From the NCBI RefSeq assembly GCF_022132145.1, contig NZ_JAJISP010000003.1, forward strand, positions 434,001-498,000: 64,000 nucleotides of DNA, in the 5' to 3' direction. Below the pieces are notes generated by a model. That model did no database searches. It was not told the DNA's origin and saw only the letters and a program-made list of their open reading frames with translations. How positions within the stretch are numbered: position 1 is the stretch's first letter; every line of letters starts with the position of its first letter. Shown piece by piece: positions 48,784 through 56,897 of this stretch. The DNA comes from Pseudomonas sp. MMS21 TM103. GTDB lineage: Bacteria; Pseudomonadota; Gammaproteobacteria; Pseudomonadales; Pseudomonadaceae. The translations under genes and the position numbers were made by a program.

Positions 48784-49677
48784 TCAGGGCGACGTCGACT
48801 GCACCGTCCGCTCATTCATTTGCGGGTTGGCTTCCACCACTTGAAGCGCGGGAAAAGCCACTTGGCAACGAACGCCACCAGGTATCAAACCGTTCTGGTT
48901 TATTATTTCCAATCGTACGCCGAACATGCCGCTGGCCGCGTCAAACACGCTATCAACAATGGTGACCGAGGCCGCGTGACTCCCCAAACCTCCCTCGGGC
49001 GTGACGGTCCCAGTCATACCGACTTGTAACTTCCCATACGCTTCGAGAGGTAAAGCCACTTCGACAAGTAGCGGATCAATTTGCGCGAGTTTCAGAATAG
49101 GTCGGGGGCCCGTCCCTGACTCGGCAAGGTCGCCTGGATTAAGCATCCGGTCGACCACTACTCCAGTAAGGGGGCTGCGCAAGGTGCGTTGATTCAATAA
49201 ATCCACGGCATGCAGATAATCATATTTGGCAAGCTCCTGGTTCTCCAGCGCATCATGCAGCTCGGCTGCGGCTATGCGGACTTCCGCATCAGCCTCATCC
49301 GCTATCTGGGCAGAAATCATTTTCTTCTGCAGCAGCACCTGGATGCGGCTGAGATTCTTCTTTGCAAGCTCCAGGCGGCTCTTCGATGACTGAATGCGTC
49401 CATTCATCTGCGCGCGGTACTTGGCTATTTTGACGGCCGACTTCTCGACGCTAGACTCAAGCACTACCAGCGTTTGTCCTTCCTCGACTCGATCGCCGCG
49501 CCTCACCAATATCTTATCGAGCAAGCCGTCCGTTGGACTGCGTAATTCGACCGTTTGGTAGGGACTGATCAAGCACTCAAACACCCCCTCCGATGCAGCA
49601 ACAGGCGCACCGCTCGCCATAACCGCAAACAGGCAACTGCCGGCGTGTGCTGAAATGACTTTCCGATCTAGCCTCAC
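48784..49677 (-). CDS. HlyD/RND-type periplasmic adaptor
   Basis: The 297-residue protein has an N-terminal signal-like segment (about 10-28, ending A-V-A-A-S-E), a lipoyl half-motif with S-P-T-D-G-L-L-D-K, an alpha-hairpin (about 75-150) and the second lipoyl half with L-R-S-P-L-T-G-V-V-V. A beta-barrel domain follows. It is shorter than typical RND adaptors. As the last gene of the SecA-like operon (ATGA overlap), it may connect the inner-membrane parts to an outer-membrane channel not seen in this window. Confidence 0.85.
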   Translation of the reverse strand: MRLDRKVISAHAGSCLFAVMASGAPVAASEGVFECLISPYQTVELRSPTDGLLDKILVRRGDRVEEGQTLVVLESSVEKSAVKIAKYRAQMNGRIQSSKSRLELAKKNLSRIQVLLQKKMISAQIADEADAEVRIAAAELHDALENQELAKYDYLHAVDLLNQRTLRSPLTGVVVDRMLNPGDLAESGTGPRPILKLAQIDPLLVEVALPLEAYGKLQVGMTGTVTPEGGLGSHAASVTIVDSVFDAASGMFGVRLEIINQNGLIPGGVRCQVAFPALQVVEANPQMNERTVQSTSP

Positions 49678-51686
49678 TCTCCTCTCCCCGAAAAAGCCAA
49701 CACTTGATGTAAACGCCGATCAAGTTTCATTGTTTCGCTCCTTACCCGTTCACCCTTATTCTCAGCGGAAAATTGCGCTAGCGCCTTCAGCAACCAGTGG
49801 ATTGGCGCCGGTAGCTTTCCCCCACGTTCGATAAGCTTGCAAATCAAGCGGGTCGCGCCAGGCGCATAGGCCGTAAAAATCTCATCCTCCAACGAAACGA
49901 TGACCTGGCAACTGCCAGGATCGCCCTGCCGCGCGCAGCGCCCAAACAGCTGGCGGTCAATCCTGCGGGACTCATGGTATTCGGTGAGAATGACGTGCAG
50001 GCCACCCTTCTCGGCGACACCGGGGCCAAGCTCAATATCGGTTCCGCGCCCGGCGATGTTTGTCGCCACGGTAACCCGGCCAAGAAGCCCCGTCTGGGCG
50101 ACCACTTCAGCCTCGTCAGCATCCTGCTTGGCGTTCAACAATGCGTGCGCGATCCCGCGCTGGGTGAGTACGGCACTTATGTCTTCGGAAGCTTTCACCG
50201 AGCGCGTTCCGATCAGCACCGGCCGCCCTTGCAAGACTGCAAGCTGTTGCACCGCATCCGCGACGGCATCCCATTTCTGCGTAGCCGTTGCACACACGCA
50301 GGCGCATTTGAAGTGGCGCTTCGAGGGTTTGTTCAGTGGCACCCTGGTACTGGAAAGCCAGTAAGTGGCCTTGATCTCCCGGGCCACCTCACTGGCGGTT
50401 CCCGTCATGCCCGACAGGCGGATATAGCGACGAAACAGCCGTTGATAGGTCAAGCGCGCAAGGGTTTCGCGCCCCTCGGTGAGTTCACAACCCTCCTTGA
50501 TCTCGATCAGCTGATGCAGCCCTCGCTCCCAGGAGCGATCAGGCATCACCCGGCCCGTAGACTCATCGACGATCTGTACCTTGTTGTCAGACACCACGTA
50601 GTGGCAATCACGCTGGTATAGCAGTTCTGCACACAGCGCTCGGGTCACCAGCTCCTCGCGCGCGCGGACGGAGCTCCATACGCCCCCAGCGCCCACACAG
50701 GCCGCAATTCTTCCCCTTCCCGCCTCGGTCAGCACCGCCTGCCGTTCACTAATATTCAGGACAAAGTCTTCCATTACGGTCAGCCTGCGAGCGAGGTCAA
50801 GGGCGAGCCCATAGTCGTTCAGTTCCTGGCGCTGACTGACGGGTGACGACAGTATCAAGGGGGTGCAGGCCTCATCGATGAACACGCTGTCGGCCTCATC
50901 GACAATGGCAAAATAGAGCCCGCGCAAGACCAGCTGCTCGTCACGGCTACCGGCACCATTCAGTGCCTCCAGGGCCAGGTGCAAGCGACTGCTTCTGCGC
51001 GAGAGCGTCACCCCATCGCGCAAATAGTCGAAAGCCAGCGCCTTGTTGGTGCAATAGGTGATGGCTTGCGCATAGGCCTCACGCTTGGCCTTCCTGGGCA
51101 TCCCCTGCACCACGGTGCCGACGCTCAGCCCTAGAAACCGATAGAGCGGCATCATCAATTCCGCATCGCGCCGAGCCAGGTAATCGTTCACCGTGATGAC
51201 ATGCACCGGGTAGCCCGCCAGCGCCACCACACACGCCGGTAGCGTGGCCGCAAAGGTCTTGCCTTCCCCGGTGGCCATTTCGACCAACTTGCCGTCGAGC
51301 AACGCCCAGCCAGCCATCAGTTGCGCCGCATAGTGTCGACGGCCCAGGGTGCGCGAGGCCGCTTCACGCACCAGGGCAAAGCACTCCCCGACCAGGGGTG
51401 GGGTAAAGCCAGCGCGGCGAAGTCGTTCCCGCATCTGCTGTGCATGTAGTTGCAGCGCCTCGTCCGTGAACGCCCTGAAGCCTTGGTCATGCGCGTCGGT
51501 CAGCACAACAATCTTGCGTAACCACGTGCTGGAATGACGCAGCCGGTCGCTGACCGGGGCGATTAGCGTGGCGAAGAGGAAATCTGCGACCCGGTCATGC
51601 CACCTGGGCTGAGCTTCTGCCCGCTCTGGATAGGGACGCGCGGCGGATAACTCGACAGTACCCGCCAGGATGTCGGCTCTGCTCAT
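49674..51686 (-). CDS. Truncated SecA paralogue
   Basis: The 670-residue protein has the SecA motor: G-E-G-K-T at residues 140-144, D-E-A-D at 263-266, G-R-G-T-D-I at 546-551 and G-R-C-A-R-Q-G-D at 582-589. The preprotein cross-linking region between NBD1 halves is present. Only about 80 residues follow the last motif, so the helical wing, the two-helix finger that pushes polypeptide into SecY, and the zinc-binding C-linker are missing (true SecA is about 900 residues). It is not the cell's housekeeping SecA. It stands 7 bases after the M50-HlyD gene, so it probably powers this cluster's export. Confidence 0.88.
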   Translation of the reverse strand: MSRADILAGTVELSAARPYPERAEAQPRWHDRVADFLFATLIAPVSDRLRHSSTWLRKIVVLTDAHDQGFRAFTDEALQLHAQQMRERLRRAGFTPPLVGECFALVREAASRTLGRRHYAAQLMAGWALLDGKLVEMATGEGKTFAATLPACVVALAGYPVHVITVNDYLARRDAELMMPLYRFLGLSVGTVVQGMPRKAKREAYAQAITYCTNKALAFDYLRDGVTLSRRSSRLHLALEALNGAGSRDEQLVLRGLYFAIVDEADSVFIDEACTPLILSSPVSQRQELNDYGLALDLARRLTVMEDFVLNISERQAVLTEAGRGRIAACVGAGGVWSSVRAREELVTRALCAELLYQRDCHYVVSDNKVQIVDESTGRVMPDRSWERGLHQLIEIKEGCELTEGRETLARLTYQRLFRRYIRLSGMTGTASEVAREIKATYWLSSTRVPLNKPSKRHFKCACVCATATQKWDAVADAVQQLAVLQGRPVLIGTRSVKASEDISAVLTQRGIAHALLNAKQDADEAEVVAQTGLLGRVTVATNIAGRGTDIELGPGVAEKGGLHVILTEYHESRRIDRQLFGRCARQGDPGSCQVIVSLEDEIFTAYAPGATRLICKLIERGGKLPAPIHWLLKALAQFSAENKGERVRSETMKLDRRLHQVLAFSGRGE

Positions 51687-51693
51687 TGCCTGC

Positions 51694-53841
51694 CTATATG
51701 TTGAAGTGCGAGAGGAACATCAAGCGGATGCCGCGATACCATTGCATGGCCAAGGGCTCCTTCTCATGGCTGAAGCGAACGTAGACGCGCTCGCCCCAGA
51801 ATACTCGTTCGGGGTTCTGCAGAAGCTCGACATCGAGCTGGAACATGCGATGCAGGGTTTTGGCACTCGTCTGGTCCCGCGGGTCGATAAAGATCTTCCC
51901 GCCCCCCTCCGTCGAGAGGGCTCGGCTCGGCAGCGTATCGGTGCCGGCTGGGGCAAGGCGCACGATTCGGCCCTCGGAAGCCAGTTCGGCCCGGTGCACG
52001 TGACGCACAGCAACGTGATTAGTCGCCAACCGCACCCGGTCCACTGCACTCTGATCCACGACTACCCGGACCAGCAGTCGCCCCTTCTCGACGACGTAGC
52101 CGAGCAGTTCGCCCTTTTGATAAAAACGGCCGGGAATATTTTCCGACTGCGGCAGGATAAACACGCCATCGGTGCCAGCCCGAACGAGCAATCCATCAAG
52201 CCGCTCACGCGATCTGGCCAGTGCAGCCCCCTCTGCCTCGAGTTGCTCTCGAATGACATTGGCCTTGGACTTATCCGCGACGAACTGTGCGCCGTACTCG
52301 GCTTGCAACTCGGACACCCGGGCTTCGCTCAATCTGACCTGGGCATCCAACTCAGGATCATACGACCTAGCCAGGACCTGCCCCTTGACCACACGCGTGC
52401 CCGGCTTAACCAATATCTCGCCGATGAATCCATTGACGCCTGAGCGCACCATGGCCTCATCGGCAAACCAGATCACCCCCTCGGCATCCGAACGAAACGG
52501 CATCGGCACGAAGAACACAAAGGCCACGAAGGCCACCAGCACGCCCAGGGTAATCGAAACGGCGCGGGTCCTTTTCACACTCAATGCGGGGCTATCAAAG
52601 AGGTACTTCACAGCCTTACCCAAGGGCATCACGATCATCGTGATTACCGCCCAGATCGCCAGCACCACGCCAACCACCAGGTAATGGCTTGCTACGAACA
52701 GGGCAATAGCGAGTGTTACAAAAACGCGGTATATCGTTGAGGCCGGCCCATAAAACAGAAACCAGGTTTTCTCGCCTGCTGTGGCATGCGGCGGCTCAGC
52801 GTCCGATACTCCATAAACATAGCGCCGCAGCAAGTACTCCCAGTAACGCAGAGAGCGGGCGGCCAAGTTGGGCATTTCAATCAGGTCGGTGAGGATGTAA
52901 TAGGCGTCGTAGCGCAACAGTGGGTTGCCATTGAACAGGAGCGTGGTGATCCCAGCGATCATCATCACGTTGAACAACACCGCGCGCAAGACTCCGGGCT
53001 CGATCAGCAGCCACCCATAGAAGGCTATTGCGGCGACAAACAACTCGGCCAACATACCGGCCGCGCCGACCATGGCCCGCTGATACTTGGACCTGAATGC
53101 CGTCGCCGCAGAGGCATCAACATATGGCACAGGCATCAGCACCAACAGCATCAGCCCAATATCATGCACCTCGCCACCACCGGCCTTAGTGGCCGAGGCA
53201 TGGCCGAGTTCGTGCATTGCCTTGATCACTGGAAAAACCAGCCACATCAATAACAGGTTGTCGACGGCCAGCACGCGATCAGAAAAGTTGTTGGACAGCG
53301 CCTGCCAGTTCGGCGGAACCATAGCCAGTGCCGGCACGACCACCAGCAGCCAAAGTAACCCGCTCCAACGCCCCCAAAGCAAGCCGATCAGTTTGGGGAA
53401 GCGGTCAAGGAAGGTGTCTGGGTCCCACAACGGAATACGCACAGACATGGGATTCATATAAGTACGTCTACGCTGCACTTTTTGCTCACGCGCACCACGA
53501 TCGAATACCTCACTGGCATCCGGCGTCACGTCGCTTTGCAACAGGTCGGCGGTATGCAACTGACCGAGCAGGCTGATGATTTCATCCTGGGTTGGCGCCT
53601 CGTCCCCCAGGCGCTTGTTGGCCAGTTCCCACAGGTTTTCCACGGTGCGCTTGCCGTCCATTGACGCAATCAGCAACCGTGCCGCCGGTGTAAAGCGATG
53701 CACGCGGTTGGAAATTGGATCCTGCAACAGGTACCAGACCTGATTGCGGTAGCGATGTCGATACAGCCGCGCGTGCGAGCGCAGCCGTGGTTTGAGCGCC
53801 GCAACGCGATACCAGGCGCTACTCAGGAGTGGCGCACTCAC
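51694..53841 (-). CDS. M50 protease-HlyD fusion with PqqD-like N terminus
   Basis: The 715-residue protein has three parts. Residues 25-115 resemble a PqqD-type peptide-binding fold (W-Y-L-L-Q-D-P, F-T-P-A-A-R-L-L). Residues about 150-455 hold several membrane helices with the site-2 protease zinc site: H210-E211-x2-H214 in A-M-H-E-L-G-H and D312 in N-P-L-L-R-Y-D. Residues about 470-715 form a HlyD-type adaptor with lipoyl halves and a coiled coil. The start is a GTG at 53841, 25 bases after the GAF-HlyD gene. It could bind, cut and pass on the giant exported protein. Confidence 0.85.
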   Translation of the reverse strand: MSAPLLSSAWYRVAALKPRLRSHARLYRHRYRNQVWYLLQDPISNRVHRFTPAARLLIASMDGKRTVENLWELANKRLGDEAPTQDEIISLLGQLHTADLLQSDVTPDASEVFDRGAREQKVQRRRTYMNPMSVRIPLWDPDTFLDRFPKLIGLLWGRWSGLLWLLVVVPALAMVPPNWQALSNNFSDRVLAVDNLLLMWLVFPVIKAMHELGHASATKAGGGEVHDIGLMLLVLMPVPYVDASAATAFRSKYQRAMVGAAGMLAELFVAAIAFYGWLLIEPGVLRAVLFNVMMIAGITTLLFNGNPLLRYDAYYILTDLIEMPNLAARSLRYWEYLLRRYVYGVSDAEPPHATAGEKTWFLFYGPASTIYRVFVTLAIALFVASHYLVVGVVLAIWAVITMIVMPLGKAVKYLFDSPALSVKRTRAVSITLGVLVAFVAFVFFVPMPFRSDAEGVIWFADEAMVRSGVNGFIGEILVKPGTRVVKGQVLARSYDPELDAQVRLSEARVSELQAEYGAQFVADKSKANVIREQLEAEGAALARSRERLDGLLVRAGTDGVFILPQSENIPGRFYQKGELLGYVVEKGRLLVRVVVDQSAVDRVRLATNHVAVRHVHRAELASEGRIVRLAPAGTDTLPSRALSTEGGGKIFIDPRDQTSAKTLHRMFQLDVELLQNPERVFWGERVYVRFSHEKEPLAMQWYRGIRLMFLSHFNI

Positions 53842-53866
53842 CCTTGCCTACCCCTGGTGCGGATCA

Positions 53867-55780
53867 TCATGGCATCCACTTCCAGGACCATAGACGGAAC
53901 CAATCGACCAGGCTGTGGGTAAAGATCCAGATCAGCTTGCGCTCGCCGACCGACACCTTGCCAACGCCTTCCATACCGGGCCGCAATCGATCGGCAGGTC
54001 CTTCGATCTGGGCCTCGACCCGAAAGTAGTTCGTGCCGTCTTCCGAAGTCGATACCGGCGTCACCTGCTTCACAGCAAAGTGCATGACGTTGTAGGGGAT
54101 CCCGGACAGGGCCAGGCTGCCCGCCTGACCGACTTCAATTTGCGAGATGTCGCGCTCGTCCACATTGAGAATCACCCGATAGGTATCAAGCGGGGCAATT
54201 TCAAACAACACCCGCCCCTGCTCCACCGGCGAGCCCAGCAGTTGTCTCAGGTCGCCGGAGACGACAATCCCATCGAAGGGTGCCGTCAGCGTTGCGCGCG
54301 CGAGCTTCTCCTCGGCCAGTGACAGCTGCGCCTGAGCCTGGTTTATCTGTGCCTGGGCGATGGTCATGGCCGTTCGATCCTGCTGCGCCAGGGCCTGCCT
54401 GAACCTGCGCTCCGACTGTGCGCGCTCGGATGCCCAACGAACCTGGTCCAGCTTCAGGTCGCGGTCATCCAGTCGAGAGAGCACCTGGCCCTTCTTGACA
54501 GTATCGCCGGCGCGAACCTGCCCCTCTGCAATGTAGCCGTCAAACGGCGCTGCCACAGCGCGCTGTAATGCCCCTTCGACCACCGCCTTGGAGGACACCC
54601 GGTAATCCGTTTGATACAGGCTGAAAAAGACGATGATCAGCACGACGACCAAGGCAATCAGCTTGACGCCAGAATGACGCGGCCCGAAGAGTGCTTGTGC
54701 ACCTCTGGAAAATCCCTCCCGCAAACGCTGAAAGGCGCTTCGCTCGTTCTGTAACTTGAGCCAGAGAATCGGCCCGAGCAACAGTCCGGTCGTTTCACAC
54801 AGGCTGACTTCTTCGGCGGAAAAGCACACACCATGAGTCCGCTCCAGGGTAATGACGCCGACCACTTCGCCGCCGTCGATCAGCGGCACAGAACAGACCG
54901 CCACATCCCTCAGCTCCGTCGCCAATTCGGCATGTGCCAACAGCCCTAGTGCCTCCTCATCCGCTACCGGGTAGACAATCACCGCGTCAAGATCCAGCAC
55001 TTCGTCCATGGCATCGCTGATATGCCGTACCAGATTGGCCTTGCGGTCGAATTTGGCCGTGTCGGATATCGCCTTGACTTCGATGCATCCCGATTTCTCA
55101 CACCCAAGGCTGACCCGGTCGCATTCCAAGCGCGCCGCCAGTTCATTCACCACGGCGAGCGCAGAGGCACCGAACTGGTATTCCTGGACAGCCGTCGCCA
55201 CAAGGTCAGAGGCAATCGAAAGCCGCTCCAGGCGTGCGGCATAGATATCCAGCTCCTGTTGCCGGAACTGATCGATCAACCAAGCGCTACCCCAGTGCAT
55301 CAAGCGCAGGGCACGCTGTAGTTCTTGCTCTGAGGGGTTTTCAATATCCAGAATCACCGCACCATGCAGCGCCCCTGATACTTCAATCGGATAACCGACA
55401 AAAGCTGATTTCGGGACTCCACCTTCACGGCCTTTACCACGTCGCTCAATCGCAACTTTCTCAATAACGCCTCGCCGCTCCTTAAAGACCTGATCGACGA
55501 TGCCTCGTTTCTCTTTGAGTGCCTTCTCGGCAGTAGAGCCTAGATATTGCATATTGCGTGAGACATCAGGCCATACGGCTGCTGCACTATAGGCACCATC
55601 ATGATCTGGCCCCAGGACAAGCAGTGCCCCACTAACCCGTTCGATCTGAGGACACAGGATGGCCAGCCAGCTCATCCAGAATTCACTGGCATCCTTGGGC
55701 GAAACAAAGCACGCCCAAGCGGCTAACTCTGCCTGTGTGTGCGTATCGCTCAGTTGAGAGTGAATCGATGCACTGCTCAA
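53867..55780 (-). CDS. GAF domain-HlyD fusion protein
   Basis: The 637-residue protein joins two cytoplasmic GAF-like domains (about 35-170 and 190-345) to a membrane helix (372-389) and a periplasmic HlyD adaptor (lipoyl halves near 410-440 and 510-540, coiled coil between, then barrel). GAF domains bind small ligands, so the exporter may be gated by a signal; the ligand is unknown. The start is a TTG at 55780 with AAGGGA at good spacing; the next ATG is 36 codons on. First gene of the four-gene operon. Confidence 0.83.
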   Translation of the reverse strand: MSSASIHSQLSDTHTQAELAAWACFVSPKDASEFWMSWLAILCPQIERVSGALLVLGPDHDGAYSAAAVWPDVSRNMQYLGSTAEKALKEKRGIVDQVFKERRGVIEKVAIERRGKGREGGVPKSAFVGYPIEVSGALHGAVILDIENPSEQELQRALRLMHWGSAWLIDQFRQQELDIYAARLERLSIASDLVATAVQEYQFGASALAVVNELAARLECDRVSLGCEKSGCIEVKAISDTAKFDRKANLVRHISDAMDEVLDLDAVIVYPVADEEALGLLAHAELATELRDVAVCSVPLIDGGEVVGVITLERTHGVCFSAEEVSLCETTGLLLGPILWLKLQNERSAFQRLREGFSRGAQALFGPRHSGVKLIALVVVLIIVFFSLYQTDYRVSSKAVVEGALQRAVAAPFDGYIAEGQVRAGDTVKKGQVLSRLDDRDLKLDQVRWASERAQSERRFRQALAQQDRTAMTIAQAQINQAQAQLSLAEEKLARATLTAPFDGIVVSGDLRQLLGSPVEQGRVLFEIAPLDTYRVILNVDERDISQIEVGQAGSLALSGIPYNVMHFAVKQVTPVSTSEDGTNYFRVEAQIEGPADRLRPGMEGVGKVSVGERKLIWIFTHSLVDWFRLWSWKWMP

Positions 55781-56061
55781 TAAGACGTCCCTTATCTTCT
55801 TAAATACGAGCCACTACATACATAGACGCTCGACAACTTAAGTCATTCCGGGTTACCTCTGAAACCACCCCCAGTTCGGTGGAACTTCTCCCGGTATGAC
55901 TTTGCTGTCAAACGTAATACTGCCAATCAGAACACGGCGTTATACCTGTGCCAAGAAATACCCCCTCATGACTCCAGAGTAACCTTAGCCTGATAAAGCC
56001 GCACCCACCCACCTGCGCGCAGCGCACCCTTGCCCAGGAGCAAGGGCGGGCAATACTGCGA
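55781..56061. other. Promoter region of the export operon
   Basis: These 281 bases separate the SapC gene from the GAF-HlyD gene and are A+T-rich near 55790-55930. They should hold the promoter of the four-gene operon. A hairpin at 56027-56046 lies at the SapC end. No other element is recognised. Confidence 0.5.
56027..56046 (-). terminator. Hairpin after the SapC gene
   Basis: CCCTTGC and GCAAGGG form a 7-bp stem with a 6-base loop 15 bases past the SapC stop codon. There is no T-run, so it may only stabilise the message end. Confidence 0.4.
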
Positions 56062-56877
56062 TTAACCTTTGCGTTTAGCCCCTTTGCCATCTGTTGCCTT
56101 GGTCTCGGCCTCGACCGCCTCGCCTCCTGGCTTGTCAGCATCGCCCTTGCCACCATGAATCAGAACCAAGCGGTCTTTAACAGCATTGAAGTTGTGCATG
56201 GACTGCAAGTGCAGGTAAGTCAACTCCAACTGGTCGGTCTTGGCCAGCTCGGACAACACCTCTCCAGGCAGCTCATTGAGCTTCTTGCGATTGACCACCA
56301 TGAAGCCGTTGAGCGACATCTTCTCGCCGGAGCCTAGGGTGAATTGCGCCTCCATGGGTTCGAGCAATTCGAGCTCGATCAGCTTTTTGCAAAACTGCTG
56401 GGTCAGCAGATGCTGACCACGGTAGTCCTGCAGGAACTTGAGCACGCCATCGACATAGGGCGTAGCTTTACCGTCCTCGTTAAACAACGGCTGCCCACGT
56501 CCCTCGCTGTTCAGACCTGGGAATTTTTCGTCGATGCACAAGGTGAAGGTCTTTTCATCTGCACTGCTTGAGAACACGAACGGATAACGGCGAACAAAAG
56601 CGGGGATGTATTTCGCCTGCCAGGCACCGTCCTTCGACAAGAACAGATTTTCATTACCGCGCACCCCCAGAATCACGACCGGGGTCACTGTATCGGCACT
56701 CCCTGCAAATACGATTGCGTAATCCGATGCCGCCAGCGGAAACTCAACCGCCATCAATGGCAACGAGTTCAAATTGCGGACAAATGAATAATCGCTCCCC
56801 ACATCCACCGAGCACTGAGCATGTCGCCCACTGTTGACTGGAACGGCTGTTTCGTAGATCAGTTGTTGAGTGGTCAT
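56062..56877 (-). CDS. SapC-family protein
   Basis: The 271-residue protein matches the SapC family (P-L-M-A-V-E-F-P-L-A, F-V-R-R-Y-P-F-V-F, L-C-I-D-E-K near residue 115). No signal peptide or membrane helix is visible; the Lys/Glu/Gly-rich tail looks disordered. In Campylobacter fetus sapC is encoded with the type I export genes for S-layer proteins, but its role is not known. It follows the giant RTX gene by 20 bases and is probably co-transcribed. The ATG at 56877 is preferred to the TTG before it. Confidence 0.85.
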   Translation of the reverse strand: MTTQQLIYETAVPVNSGRHAQCSVDVGSDYSFVRNLNSLPLMAVEFPLAASDYAIVFAGSADTVTPVVILGVRGNENLFLSKDGAWQAKYIPAFVRRYPFVFSSSADEKTFTLCIDEKFPGLNSEGRGQPLFNEDGKATPYVDGVLKFLQDYRGQHLLTQQFCKKLIELELLEPMEAQFTLGSGEKMSLNGFMVVNRKKLNELPGEVLSELAKTDQLELTYLHLQSMHNFNAVKDRLVLIHGGKGDADKPGGEAVEAETKATDGKGAKRKG

Positions 56878-56897
56878 CAAACATCATCCTTTAAGTT

